The translations under genes were made by a program, and so were the position numbers. From contig JBGAFI010000015.1 of the NCBI GenBank assembly GCA_044227325.1, forward strand, positions 1-64,000: a stretch of 64,000 nt of DNA, in the 5' to 3' direction. The stretch comes from PFJX01 sp044227325. Its GTDB lineage: Bacteria; Pseudomonadota; Gammaproteobacteria; Burkholderiales; Thiobacillaceae. This document shows, piece after piece, positions 39,899 to 48,519 of the stretch. The first letter of the stretch is position 1. Every line of letters starts with the position of its first letter. Under the pieces are notes generated by a model that saw only the letters and a program-made list of their open reading frames with translations, made no database searches and was not told the DNA's origin.

Positions 39899-40350
39899 GC
39901 GGTATCGATGCGTCTGTTCACGTTGAGGAAATCGGTGACCCGGCCATCCGAGCCGTAAAGCCCGCGGTTCGCGGCCGCGCCTTGCAGAACCTGGATCGCG
40001 GTCTGGTTGCGCCGGAGTTGTTCCTCGATCAGGCGGCCGTTGACCTGGTTCAGTTGGCTGGCCTTGCGCGCCAGTGTTTCCAACTCCTGCCAGACCGGCG
40101 TCGCGGGCGCGATGGCCAAGGCCTTTTCGCGCAATCCGGCAAACCCGGTTTGCGCGGACAGGCCCAACAGACCGGCCAAGCTCTTCCAATGGTCGGCGAT
40201 GGCGAGGCTGAGTTTTTCGCGGTTCGCGCTCAACTTGGCGAGTTGGTCCGGGTCTCCCGATGTCAAGGCTTGCTCTTCTTCCGTGAGCAGGGCGACAAAG
40301 GCCTTCATGTCCCGGGTGATTTTGCCAAGCTGGTCGTCGAGGAGGGTCAT
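39895..40350 (-). CDS. flgN: FlgN, flagellar export chaperone
   Basis: A 151-residue helical protein, the chaperone for hook-filament junction proteins FlgK and FlgL (both encoded downstream on the other strand). Family features: N-terminal helix with FVALLTEEEQALTSGD, the ANREKLSLAI segment, and a C-terminal helix NQVNGRLIEEQLRRNQTAIQVL followed by GLYGSDGR. It overlaps flgM by four bases. Confidence 0.92.
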   Translation of the reverse strand: MTLLDDQLGKITRDMKAFVALLTEEEQALTSGDPDQLAKLSANREKLSLAIADHWKSLAGLLGLSAQTGFAGLREKALAIAPATPVWQELETLARKASQLNQVNGRLIEEQLRRNQTAIQVLQGAAANRGLYGSDGRVTDFLNVNRRIDTA

Positions 40351-40664
40351 CGCTGCGAGTGATGGGTGATGTTGTCGATGGATTCCTGAATCAGTTCTTC
40401 CGCCACCACCTCCTCATCCACCACGAAACTGCCGTCGGCGATGGCCTGGCGCACGGATTCGATCTTCCCGCTGTCGGCGACGCCCACATCGGCCAGTTCG
40501 GATTCGAGTTGCCGCAATTTACCTGAAGTGCTGGTCAGACGCACATCGGCGCTGGCCGAGGCCGAGGCCGTGTCCGCCGACGTCACCAGGATTTTCGCCT
40601 TTCCCGGTTTCGCATCCTTGCCGCGACTGGCGGGCACGCTCTTGATCGTGGTATCGATTTTCAC
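40347..40664 (-). CDS. flgM: FlgM, anti-sigma-28 factor
   Basis: A 105-residue protein that holds FliA (sigma-28) until it is exported through the finished hook-basal body. The N-terminal part is disordered and Ala/Ser/Lys-rich; the sigma-binding C-terminal half contains DSGKIESVRQAIADGSF and EELIQESI. A sigma-28-type promoter sits just upstream, giving the usual feedback loop. It heads flgM-flgN-HMA. Confidence 0.93.
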   Translation of the reverse strand: MKIDTTIKSVPASRGKDAKPGKAKILVTSADTASASASADVRLTSTSGKLRQLESELADVGVADSGKIESVRQAIADGSFVVDEEVVAEELIQESIDNITHHSQR

Positions 40665-40691
40665 GCCGATCTCCTGTTTTCGGGTTGGCCT

Positions 40692-40718
40692 ATATCGGCA
40701 ACCGTACCCCCGGCTTTA
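40692..40718 (-). promoter_or_regulatory. Sigma-28 (FliA)-type promoter of flgM
   Basis: On the minus strand TAAA is separated by exactly 15 bases from GCCGATAT, matching the FliA consensus TAAA-N15-GCCGATAA with one mismatch. It lies 28 bases before the flgM start codon and just after the flgA stop, so flgM and flgN can be expressed separately from flgA. Confidence 0.8.
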
Positions 40719-40726
40719 GGGGTGAC

Positions 40727-41425
40727 CTAGGGGTCGACCGCGACATTTCCTTCCCGCGTCGCGACGCCCTGAATGATACGGCCCGACGGCATTTTGACCT
40801 TGACCCGTTGTCCATGGGCTGCATTGCCCAGCGCGGTGCCTTCCTGGGACACGTCAAATCCGGAACCCGCCACCGTCACCCGCACCTTCTGTCCGGACCG
40901 GATCACATCGGGCTGGCGCAGGTCGCTCAGCAGCACCGGCTGGCCCGCCGCGATCGGCCGCAACAACTGGGCGCCGGGCGGCAACTCGCGCGGGTACATG
41001 CCGGGCACTTGCCGGTACTCCAGCACCCTGAGTTCCAGGTCGCCGGCGTCGGGCACAGAGCGCGCCGGCATGGAACGCCTGGCCACCAGGGCCGGACCCT
41101 GCATCCGGCTTTCGAACGTCATGTAAAGGCTCCATTCGCTAGCGCCTTCGCATTTCGCGCCGACGCTGCCGTTGCCGAACAGATCCACGCCGGAGGGAAG
41201 GAAAAAACGCGGCTCAGCACACGCGGGGAGATTCAGGCGCTCGTCCACCGGGCCCATGCGGACCCGGACCTTGGCCTCGGGATGCTGCTTCTGCGCCTGG
41301 GCTTCCAGCCAGGCGCCGGCCTGGGCGCGCAGGGACTGGAAATTCTGCCTCGCGCCGGCGGCTTGCGCGGGGACCGCCAAGAGAAGTCCACCCAGGAGGA
41401 AAAAGAAAAAAAACCTTGATTTCAT
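40727..41425 (-). CDS. flgA: FlgA, flagellar P-ring assembly chaperone
   Basis: A 232-residue periplasmic protein that helps FlgI assemble the P ring. A signal peptide (FFFFFLLGGLLLAVPAQA) precedes the mature chain. The C-terminal SAF/FlgA domain is seen in VLEYRQVPGMYPRELPPGAQLLRPIAAGQPV and GQRVKVKMPSGRIIQGVA. The start at 41425 is preceded on the minus strand by sequence shared with the divergent diguanylate cyclase gene (115 bases between the two). Confidence 0.92.
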   Translation of the reverse strand: MKSRFFFFFLLGGLLLAVPAQAAGARQNFQSLRAQAGAWLEAQAQKQHPEAKVRVRMGPVDERLNLPACAEPRFFLPSGVDLFGNGSVGAKCEGASEWSLYMTFESRMQGPALVARRSMPARSVPDAGDLELRVLEYRQVPGMYPRELPPGAQLLRPIAAGQPVLLSDLRQPDVIRSGQKVRVTVAGSGFDVSQEGTALGNAAHGQRVKVKMPSGRIIQGVATREGNVAVDP

Positions 41426-41540
41426 ATCGGGGCGCTGTGTGAAACTACAGTGCTGCTTGTTCGCGGTCCGGGCATGATGTCGGCCCGCAGGATTTCCGCT
41501 TCTAGACGCTGTCATTGTCCTCGAGTTCAACGAGCCCGTC

Positions 41541-43187
41541 ATGGAACATAAAAAAGCCCCCGCAGATATCGCGCGAGAAGCCATACGCAAGCTGGCGGCG
41601 CGCCGGCTGCCGCCGACGCCGGACAATTTCCGCCGGGCCTATGGCGAAGTCTCCGGCGAAGCCTTTGACGAAGGCGCCGGGGAGGCGCGGCCCGAACCAC
41701 GCTGGCCCGATGTGCTGCGTCCCATGATGAAGCAATGGGACGCCCGCCAGACCGGCCTGACGCAGACGCGGAAACGGGAGATGCTGGAGCGGGTGCTGAT
41801 CAATTTCGGCGGCGACGCGAACGGGCTGTTCGAGAAGCTGGGCGCCCTGACCCGAACCTGGGCCGATGGCGCGAAGGATGACGAGGAATTGGCGGTGCCG
41901 GAAGGCGCCGCGCAAACCCCGGAAAAAGCCGCCGCGAAAAGCGTCGCCAAAGCAGTCGCCATATCCGATGCCGGCGCGACGGACAGCGGGCCGGGAGATT
42001 GCCGTCCCATACTCAAGGTCTTGTCGGAAAACCTTCGCCACCTGGCGGATACGACGGACCGGCGCTGGCCGGACCTGGCCGCGCGCGCTTCCGACCTGTC
42101 CCGTTCCGTCGACGGGGCCGACCATCTCCAGGCCGATCAATATCAGGCATGGTCCGCGCTGTGGCACGAGATGCTCGAGCACGTCGAGGACGACGGCGAA
42201 CTGTCCGCCGGCTTGAAGCGGCTCATGGGGCTGCTGTTCCTCAACATCGGCGAACTGGTCGGCGACGAGGCATGGTTGTCCGGCCAGTTCGCCGCGATGG
42301 AAAACCTCATGTCCGGCGATCTCCAGGTCCAGGTGCTGCTGGAGGCGGAGCGCAGCCTGCGCGAACTGGCGTTCAAGCAGGGCGTGCTCAAAGGCAGCCT
42401 GGACGACGCGAAAGCCCGGCTCAAGACCCTGGTCAGCACCTTCATCGACCGGGTCGGGGAAATGAGCCAGAGCGCCGACGGCTACCGGACCCGCATCGGC
42501 GAGTATTCGGAAAGGATCGGCCAGGCCAGCGATATCTCGGAACTGGGGGAACTGATGGGCGACTTGACCGCGGATGTGGGCGAGTTGCGCGATGCCCTGC
42601 GCCACGACCACGCCGAGCTCATCGAGGCCCGCTCCCAGGCCGAACAGGCGGAGCACCGCATCAAGGAGCTGGAAGCGGAGCTGGCCCAGGTTTCCAGTCT
42701 GGTCCGGGAGGACCAACTGACCGGCGCCCTCAACCGACGCGGCATGGACGAGGCGTTCGCCCGGGAGATGGCGCGCGCGGACCGCTTGGAGACGGAGATA
42801 TCCATCGGCCTGCTGGACATCGACCATTTCAAAAAGCTCAACGACGGCCTGGGCCACCAGGCGGGCGACGAGGCCTTGAAGCATCTGGCCAAGGTGGTGC
42901 GCGGCCTGCTCCGTCCCACAGACATCCTGGCCCGCTACGGCGGCGAGGAATTCCTCATCCTGCTGCCCAATACCGGGGTCGACGAAGCGGAACGGATCAT
43001 GCAGCGCATCCAGCGCGAATTGACGCGCCAGTTCTTCATGCACGGCAACGACCGGGTGTTGATCACTTTCAGCGCCGGCGTCGCCCAACGCGCCTTCGGC
43101 GAAACGGAAGCGGCCCTGCTGGCCCGCGCCGACGCCGCCATGTACAACGCCAAGTCCCTGGGCCGGAACCGCGTCGAGAAAGGTTGA
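41541..43187 (+). CDS. GGDEF diguanylate cyclase between flgA and flgB
   Basis: A 548-residue cytoplasmic protein without membrane helices. The N-terminal region starts MEHKKAPADIAREAIRKLAARRLPPTPDNF, a motif seen in many proteobacterial GGDEF proteins, and continues as helical sequence with a coiled-coil stretch before the catalytic domain (about residues 320-380, rich in E, A, L and R). The GGDEF domain has GGEEF and the RxxD site (RPTD). It is transcribed away from flgA and toward the flgB promoter. Its position argues for a role in setting c-di-GMP levels during flagellar gene expression. Confidence 0.92.
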   Translation: MEHKKAPADIAREAIRKLAARRLPPTPDNFRRAYGEVSGEAFDEGAGEARPEPRWPDVLRPMMKQWDARQTGLTQTRKREMLERVLINFGGDANGLFEKLGALTRTWADGAKDDEELAVPEGAAQTPEKAAAKSVAKAVAISDAGATDSGPGDCRPILKVLSENLRHLADTTDRRWPDLAARASDLSRSVDGADHLQADQYQAWSALWHEMLEHVEDDGELSAGLKRLMGLLFLNIGELVGDEAWLSGQFAAMENLMSGDLQVQVLLEAERSLRELAFKQGVLKGSLDDAKARLKTLVSTFIDRVGEMSQSADGYRTRIGEYSERIGQASDISELGELMGDLTADVGELRDALRHDHAELIEARSQAEQAEHRIKELEAELAQVSSLVREDQLTGALNRRGMDEAFAREMARADRLETEISIGLLDIDHFKKLNDGLGHQAGDEALKHLAKVVRGLLRPTDILARYGGEEFLILLPNTGVDEAERIMQRIQRELTRQFFMHGNDRVLITFSAGVAQRAFGETEAALLARADAAMYNAKSLGRNRVEKG

Positions 43188-43324
43188 TTCCAGCCGCGTT
43201 AGCGCGGCGGATCGGCTGGCAATAATTGCCGCCAGCGGCCAGGCTTGCCGCAATTGCCGCCCGGCACATTCGCCGGACGGAATAAAATCCTTTTAAAAAT
43301 AGGGTATTGCCTCGTTGTTTTGCG

Positions 43325-43341
43325 CTGGCATGTCAATTGCT
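43325..43341 (+). promoter_or_regulatory. Sigma-54 (RpoN)-type promoter of the flgB operon
   Basis: CTGGCAT-GTCAA-TTGCT matches the -24/-12 consensus TGGCAC-N5-TTGCW with a single mismatch and the exact 5-base spacing. It lies 50 bases before the flgB start. A FleQ/FlrC-type activator encoded elsewhere would be expected. Confidence 0.85.
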
Positions 43342-43390
43342 ATGACTGACTACAGCGTCTTGCCGATCCGGCGGGCGCATCGGAGCCGTC

Positions 43391-43798
43391 ATGCTGAGCA
43401 AAATCGACAACGAAATCGCCTTCGTCCGCTCCGCCCTCGATCTCAGAGCGCGGCGGCAGGAGATTCTCGCGGCCAATATCGCCAACTCGGACACGCCCAA
43501 CTACAAGGCGCGTGATCTGGACTTTTCCGCCGCGCTGAAAAGCGCCATGGGTTCCGCCGGCGGCGCGCTGCCTCTGGCGCGGACCTCCTCCCGGCATCTC
43601 GACGGCGTCGGCGCGGGCAGCGGGGTTTCCGCCCAGGTCAAGTATCGCGAATCCACCCAGCCCAGCCTGGACGGCAACACCGTGGACGCCGACGTCGAGC
43701 GCGCCCATTTCGCCGAGAACGCCCTGCATTACCAATTCCTGCTGGACCGGGCGGCGGGCTCGTTCCGCCTCATGACCCAGGCCGTGGCCGAGAAATAG
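43391..43798 (+). CDS. flgB: FlgB, flagellar basal-body rod protein
   Basis: A 135-residue proximal rod protein. The conserved rod-family motif ANIANSDTPNYKARDLDF lies near residues 30-50, and the C-terminal helix typical of axial proteins closes the chain. First gene of an unbroken flgB-L run on the plus strand. Confidence 0.97.
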   Translation: MLSKIDNEIAFVRSALDLRARRQEILAANIANSDTPNYKARDLDFSAALKSAMGSAGGALPLARTSSRHLDGVGAGSGVSAQVKYRESTQPSLDGNTVDADVERAHFAENALHYQFLLDRAAGSFRLMTQAVAEK

Positions 43799-43813
43799 GA
43801 CGGATAAGCCGCC

Positions 43814-44227
43814 ATGTCCCTGACCAACGTCTACCACATCGCCGCCTCGGCCCTGACCGCCCAGTCCATGCGGCTCAACGCGGTCGCCTCCAATCTGGCC
43901 AACGCCGATTCCGCCCACTCCTCCACGGGCGGGGGCTACAAGGCCAAGCAGGTGGTGTTCGAGGCGGTGGCCATGGATAAATCGGCGCCCTGGGCCCAGG
44001 GCGTGCGCATGAAGGAAGTCCTGGAAGACACGTCGCCGGCCAGGATGGTCTACGACCCCAAGCATCCCTTGGCCGACGCCGACGGGTATGTGGCTTATCC
44101 CAACGTGGACCCGGTGGAGGAGATGGTCAACATGATCTCCGCTTCCCGGTCCTATCAGACCAACGCCGAAGTGATGGCCACCACCAAGAGTCTGCTGCAG
44201 CGGACCCTGGCCATCGCGCAATCCTGA
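43814..44227 (+). CDS. flgC: FlgC, flagellar basal-body rod protein
   Basis: A 137-residue proximal rod protein. N-terminal axial motif ASALTAQSMRLNAVASNLANADS and C-terminal motif NVDPVEEMVNMISASRSYQTNAEV are intact. 15 bases after flgB. Confidence 0.97.
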   Translation: MSLTNVYHIAASALTAQSMRLNAVASNLANADSAHSSTGGGYKAKQVVFEAVAMDKSAPWAQGVRMKEVLEDTSPARMVYDPKHPLADADGYVAYPNVDPVEEMVNMISASRSYQTNAEVMATTKSLLQRTLAIAQS

Positions 44228-44239
44228 AGGAGCTGAATC

Positions 44240-44914
44240 ATGACGGTGACCTCCACTGCGAACGATGCCGGCCGCTCCGCGCTGATCGCGTCGCTCAACG
44301 GCGACAGCAGCGCCGGCACGACGACCAGCGCCACCCAGGAGATGAGCGATCGTTTCCTCAAGCTGCTGGTCACCCAGTTGAAGAACCAGGATCCCATGAA
44401 TCCCATGGACAACGCGGAAATGACCAGCCAGCTGGCCCAGATGTCCACGGTGGAGGGCATCACCCAGCTCAACACCACGCTGGGCGAGCTTTCCCGCTCC
44501 AGCCAGATGCTGCAGGGCGCTTCCCTGGTCGGCCACACGGTGTTGGCGGACGGCGACTACATCCAACTGACCGATTCCGGCGGGGTGGGCGGCATCGATC
44601 TCGCCTCCGCCGCCGACAGCGTCAAGGTTTCGATCCTGGATGCGGACGGCAAGACCATCCGCGTGATGGAGCTGGGCGAGCAGGACGCGGGCCTGGTCCG
44701 TTTCGTCTGGGACGGCAAGAACACCGCCGGCGAGCTTCAGGAAAACGGCGATTACAGCTTCAAGGTGTCCGCCACGGCGGCTGGCGAGGCGGTGGACTCG
44801 AAGGTGTACGGCTTGGGCAGCGTGGTCAGCGTGTCCCTCGAATCCGGCAACATCGTGGCGGAAGTCTCGGGCTTGGGCGACATGACCCTGGACAAGATCA
44901 GACAGGTTTACTAA
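44240..44914 (+). CDS. flgD: FlgD, hook capping protein
   Basis: A 224-residue scaffold that caps the growing hook. The N-terminal export segment leads to FLKLLVTQLKNQDPMNPMDN, the hallmark of the family, and MTSQLAQMSTVEGI. The C-terminal part contains a FlgD Ig-like domain with FVWDGKNTAGE. A normal-length member. Confidence 0.97.
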   Translation: MTVTSTANDAGRSALIASLNGDSSAGTTTSATQEMSDRFLKLLVTQLKNQDPMNPMDNAEMTSQLAQMSTVEGITQLNTTLGELSRSSQMLQGASLVGHTVLADGDYIQLTDSGGVGGIDLASAADSVKVSILDADGKTIRVMELGEQDAGLVRFVWDGKNTAGELQENGDYSFKVSATAAGEAVDSKVYGLGSVVSVSLESGNIVAEVSGLGDMTLDKIRQVY

Positions 44915-44924
44915 GGAGCGGGCG

Positions 44925-46220
44925 ATGGGTTTCCAGCAAGGTTTGAGCGGTCTGAACGCCGCATCCAAAAATCTCGACGTCATCAGCAACAACATCGCCA
45001 ACGTCGGCACGGTGGGCTTCAAGGCCAGCCGGGCCGAATTCGCCGATGTCTACGCCACTGCGACCTTCGGCGCCAACGACCTGCAGGCCGGTCTGGGCGC
45101 CCAGACCGTCTCGGTGTCGCAGCAGTTCCTCCAGGGCGGCCTGAGCGTCACCAACAACCCCCTGGACGTGGCGATCAGCGGCAACGGCTTCTTCCGCCTG
45201 AGCGGCGAGGGCGGCACCACCTATACCCGCAGCGGCCAGTTCCGCTTGGACAAGGATGGCTACCTGGTCACCAACACCGGTGAAAACGTCACCGGCTATA
45301 CCCAATTGACCCTGGACGCCGCCTTCAAGGTGGTGGGCACCAGCGGCCTCGGCAACATCCAGATCGACCTGGACGGCATCAATGCCGAGCCGACCGAGAA
45401 TCTGGCGCTGAATGTGAACCTGAATTCATCCGCGGTGCCGCCCGCCTCCCTGACGCCGCCGATCGCCTTCTCCCCCACCGTGGCGAACAGCTACAACTAC
45501 AGCACCTCGGTGACGGTCTACGACAGTCTGGGCAGCGAGCACTCGATCCAGTATTTCTTCCGGAAGGAAGTGGCGGACCCCGTCGGTCCCCCCGTCGTCG
45601 CCGACAACACCTGGTCGGTCTATGCCTATATGGACGGCATCACGGCGGGCGATCAACTGGATCTGGATACGGCCACCGCCGGCACCAATCCCCATACCAT
45701 GGTTTTCTCCAGCACGGGTTCCCTGACCTCCGGCCTGCAGACGACCAACGCCGCGGTGACCCCGCCCGGGGCGGCGCCTCTGGCCATCGCCATGGACTTC
45801 ACCGGGTCCACCCAGTATTCCGGCGGTTCCGGCATCAACTCGGTGAGCCAGGACGGCTACCAGAGCGGCAACCTGGTGGGCCTGAGCATCGGCGACGACG
45901 GCGTCATCGCCGGCCGCTACAGCAACGGCGTCACCAAGCCCCTGCAGCAACTGGTGCTGGCCACCTTCCGCAATCCCCAGGCGATGATTCCCCAGGGGCA
46001 AAGCCAGTGGGTGGCGACCATCGGCGCCGGCGCCGAGACGCTGAACAATCCGGGCGAGGGTGTCGCCGGCCTGGTGCAATCCGGTTCGACGGAGGATTCC
46101 AATACCGACCTGACCAGCGAGCTGGTCAACCTGATTGTCGCCCAGCGCCTGTATCAGGCCAACGCCCAGACCATCAGCGCCCAGAGCCAGATCCTGCAAA
46201 CCCTGGTGAACCTGCGTTAA
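44925..46220 (+). CDS. flgE: FlgE, flagellar hook protein
   Basis: A 431-residue hook subunit. The N-terminal axial motif is GLSGLNAASKNLDVISNNIANVGTVGFKASR; the variable centre carries the Thr/Asn/Ser-rich D1-D2 domains, and the C-terminus ends LYQANAQTISAQSQILQTLVNLR. Eleven bases after flgD with a GGAG site. Confidence 0.97.
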   Translation: MGFQQGLSGLNAASKNLDVISNNIANVGTVGFKASRAEFADVYATATFGANDLQAGLGAQTVSVSQQFLQGGLSVTNNPLDVAISGNGFFRLSGEGGTTYTRSGQFRLDKDGYLVTNTGENVTGYTQLTLDAAFKVVGTSGLGNIQIDLDGINAEPTENLALNVNLNSSAVPPASLTPPIAFSPTVANSYNYSTSVTVYDSLGSEHSIQYFFRKEVADPVGPPVVADNTWSVYAYMDGITAGDQLDLDTATAGTNPHTMVFSSTGSLTSGLQTTNAAVTPPGAAPLAIAMDFTGSTQYSGGSGINSVSQDGYQSGNLVGLSIGDDGVIAGRYSNGVTKPLQQLVLATFRNPQAMIPQGQSQWVATIGAGAETLNNPGEGVAGLVQSGSTEDSNTDLTSELVNLIVAQRLYQANAQTISAQSQILQTLVNLR

Positions 46221-46251
46221 GCCCGGCCATGCGCGCTGAACGGAGACCGCC

Positions 46252-46995
46252 ATGGACCGCGTGATCTACATCGCCATGACCGGCGCGCGGGAAGTGACGC
46301 GCCAGCAGGCGGCGGTGTCCCACAATCTGGCCAACGTCTCCACCCACGGCTTCAAACAGGAGCTCAGCGTGTTTCGCGCCCTGCCGGTGGTGGGAGAGGG
46401 CGCGAAGACCCGCGCCTTCGTCGCGGAGACCACGCCCCGCACCGACTTTTCCCAGGGCGCCATCCAGATGACCGGACGCGCCCTGGACATGGCGGTCGAG
46501 GGAAGCGGCTGGATCGCGGTGCAGGACGCCGGCGGCCAGGAGGCCTACACCCGCATGGGACATTTGCAGATCAGCCAGAACGGCATCCTGCAGACCAGCA
46601 ACGGCCTCAATGTCATCGGCGATGCCGGCCCGCTGTCGCTGCCTCCCGATCAGGACGTGCTGGTGGCCAAGGACGGCACGGTTTCCACCGTGCCCATCGG
46701 CAGGAACCTGGCGGCCGTGGCCATTGCCGGCCGCATCAAGCTGGTGAACCCGCCGGAGACCGATCTGGTGCGCGGCGAGGACGGTCTGTTTCGCCTCGCC
46801 GGCGGCCAGCCCGCCGAGGCCGACGCGAATGTGCGCTTGATCTCCGGCGCCCTGGAGACCAGCAACGTGAATCCCGCCCAGGCCCTGGTGAACATGGTGA
46901 GCCTCGCGCGCCAGTTCGAGATGCAGATGAAGGTGATCAGCAACGCCGAAGACAACCACCGCAGCGCCGACAAGGTGCTGTCCGCGAACGGCTAA
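46252..46995 (+). CDS. flgF: FlgF, flagellar rod protein
   Basis: A 247-residue proximal rod protein. It has the axial motif VSHNLANVSTHGFKQEL, the FlgF-typical opening MDRVIYIAMTGA, and a C-terminal coiled-coil segment ALVNMVSLARQFEMQMKVI. Confidence 0.96.
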   Translation: MDRVIYIAMTGAREVTRQQAAVSHNLANVSTHGFKQELSVFRALPVVGEGAKTRAFVAETTPRTDFSQGAIQMTGRALDMAVEGSGWIAVQDAGGQEAYTRMGHLQISQNGILQTSNGLNVIGDAGPLSLPPDQDVLVAKDGTVSTVPIGRNLAAVAIAGRIKLVNPPETDLVRGEDGLFRLAGGQPAEADANVRLISGALETSNVNPAQALVNMVSLARQFEMQMKVISNAEDNHRSADKVLSANG

Positions 46996-47010
46996 CGATA
47001 GGACGGCCCG

Positions 47011-47796
47011 ATGCTTCGTTCCCTGCATATTTCCCGCACCGGTCTGGACGCCCAGCAGACCCAGCTGGACGTGATTTCCAACAACCTGGCCAACGTTTCC
47101 ACCACCGGTTTCAAGCGGGCGCGCGCGGTTTTCGAGGACCTGCTCTACCAGACCATCCGCCAGCCCGGCGCCCAGTCGTCCCAGCAGACCCAGTTGCCGT
47201 CCGGTTTCCAGTTGGGCGTGGGCGTGCGCACCGTCGCCACCGAGCGCGTCTTCACCCAGGGCAGCCTGCAACAGACCGCGAACAACCTGGACGTGGCCAT
47301 CAGCGGCCGGGGTTTTTTCCAGGTCCAGTTGCCCGACGGCAGTATCGCCTATACCCGGGACGGCTCGTTCCAGGTGGACAGCGTCGGCAACATCGTGACG
47401 GCCAGCGGCTACGCCCTGCTGCCCAACATGCAGATCCCCCAGGACGCGATCCTGGTGAGCATCGCCAAGGACGGCGTGGTCAGCGCGACCCTGCCCGGCA
47501 ATCCCAACACCATCACCCAGCTCGGACAGATCCAGCTCGCCGCCTTCGTCAATCCGGCCGGCCTGTCCAGCCAGGGCGAGAACCTGTTCGTCGAAACCGC
47601 CGCCTCGGGCGTGCCTCAGGTGGACAACCCCGGCCTCAACGGCCTGGGCAATCTCAACCAGAACTACATCGAAACCTCCAACGTCAACGTGGCGGAGGAA
47701 CTGGTGAACATGATCGTCGCCCAGCGGGCCTATGAACTCAATTCCCGCGCCATCACCACCTCGGACCAGATGCTCCAGCGTCTGACCCAGATCTGA
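47011..47796 (+). CDS. flgG: FlgG, distal rod protein
   Basis: A 261-residue distal rod subunit. Opens with LHISRTGLDAQQTQLDVISNNLANVSTTGFKRAR and closes with NMIVAQRAYELNSRAITTSDQMLQRL, both near-universal in FlgG. Length is typical. Confidence 0.98.
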   Translation: MLRSLHISRTGLDAQQTQLDVISNNLANVSTTGFKRARAVFEDLLYQTIRQPGAQSSQQTQLPSGFQLGVGVRTVATERVFTQGSLQQTANNLDVAISGRGFFQVQLPDGSIAYTRDGSFQVDSVGNIVTASGYALLPNMQIPQDAILVSIAKDGVVSATLPGNPNTITQLGQIQLAAFVNPAGLSSQGENLFVETAASGVPQVDNPGLNGLGNLNQNYIETSNVNVAEELVNMIVAQRAYELNSRAITTSDQMLQRLTQI

Positions 47797-47828
47797 TGAC
47801 GGCGATGGCACGGGGCAAGGAGAACGCG

Positions 47829-48509
47829 ATGCGCAGTTTCCTTCTCATCCTGGCTTGCCTGGCGTCGCTCGCCGGTTGCGCCACGCCGCCCCCCGCCACC
47901 GCCATCAAGGTGCCCATGACCGCGAGGCCGGAGGCGGTCGCGCTGGGCTCGGGCAACGGCGCCATCTTCCAGTCCGGCAACAGCCAGCCGAAGCCGGGCA
48001 TCGCCCTGTTCGAGGATCGCAGGGCCCGCTACGTGGGCGACACCCTGATCGTCAACCTGGTGGAGAAGACCGAGGCCAAGCGCAAGTCGGAAACCACGGA
48101 CGAGCGCAAGGCGAACGGCACCTTCGACATCCCCGGCCCAGTGGTGCTGGGTAATGGCCCCATCGTCGGCGCGACCTCCTGGAATCCTTCCTCCTCCAAC
48201 AAGCAGGAATTCAAGGACAACGAGACCAACTCCAACGAAATCAAGGGCGCCATCACCGTCACCGTGGTCGAGGTGCTGGCCAACGGCCATCTGGTGGTCG
48301 CGGGCGAGAAACAGGTCGCCATCAACAACGACACCGAATACATCCGTCTCGCCGGTGTCGTGAATCCGGCCCAGATCACCGCCGCCAACACGGTGAATTC
48401 CACCCAGTTGGCCAATGCCCAGTTCGAATCCAAGAACACCCAGAGCATCGACAAGTCCCAGGTGGGCAGCTTGCTGGCGCGCTTCTTCCTTACCGTTCTG
48501 CCGTTCTGA
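47829..48509 (+). CDS. flgH: FlgH, flagellar L-ring lipoprotein
   Basis: A 226-residue outer-membrane ring lipoprotein. Lipobox LAGC follows a short hydrophobic signal. The L-ring motif LFEDRRARYVGDTLIVNLVEKTEA and the C-terminal QVGSLLARFFLTVLPF are typical. ATG 47829 with AAGGAG upstream is preferred to an in-frame start at 47796 that would overlap the flgG stop. Confidence 0.97.
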   Translation: MRSFLLILACLASLAGCATPPPATAIKVPMTARPEAVALGSGNGAIFQSGNSQPKPGIALFEDRRARYVGDTLIVNLVEKTEAKRKSETTDERKANGTFDIPGPVVLGNGPIVGATSWNPSSSNKQEFKDNETNSNEIKGAITVTVVEVLANGHLVVAGEKQVAINNDTEYIRLAGVVNPAQITAANTVNSTQLANAQFESKNTQSIDKSQVGSLLARFFLTVLPF

Positions 48510-48519
48510 GGAGCCCGAC

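Noticed and set aside
41426..41540. Search for sigma-54 or sigma-28 boxes driving flgA in the flgA / cyclase divergent region
   Set aside because: No match to either consensus on the minus strand could be found by eye.
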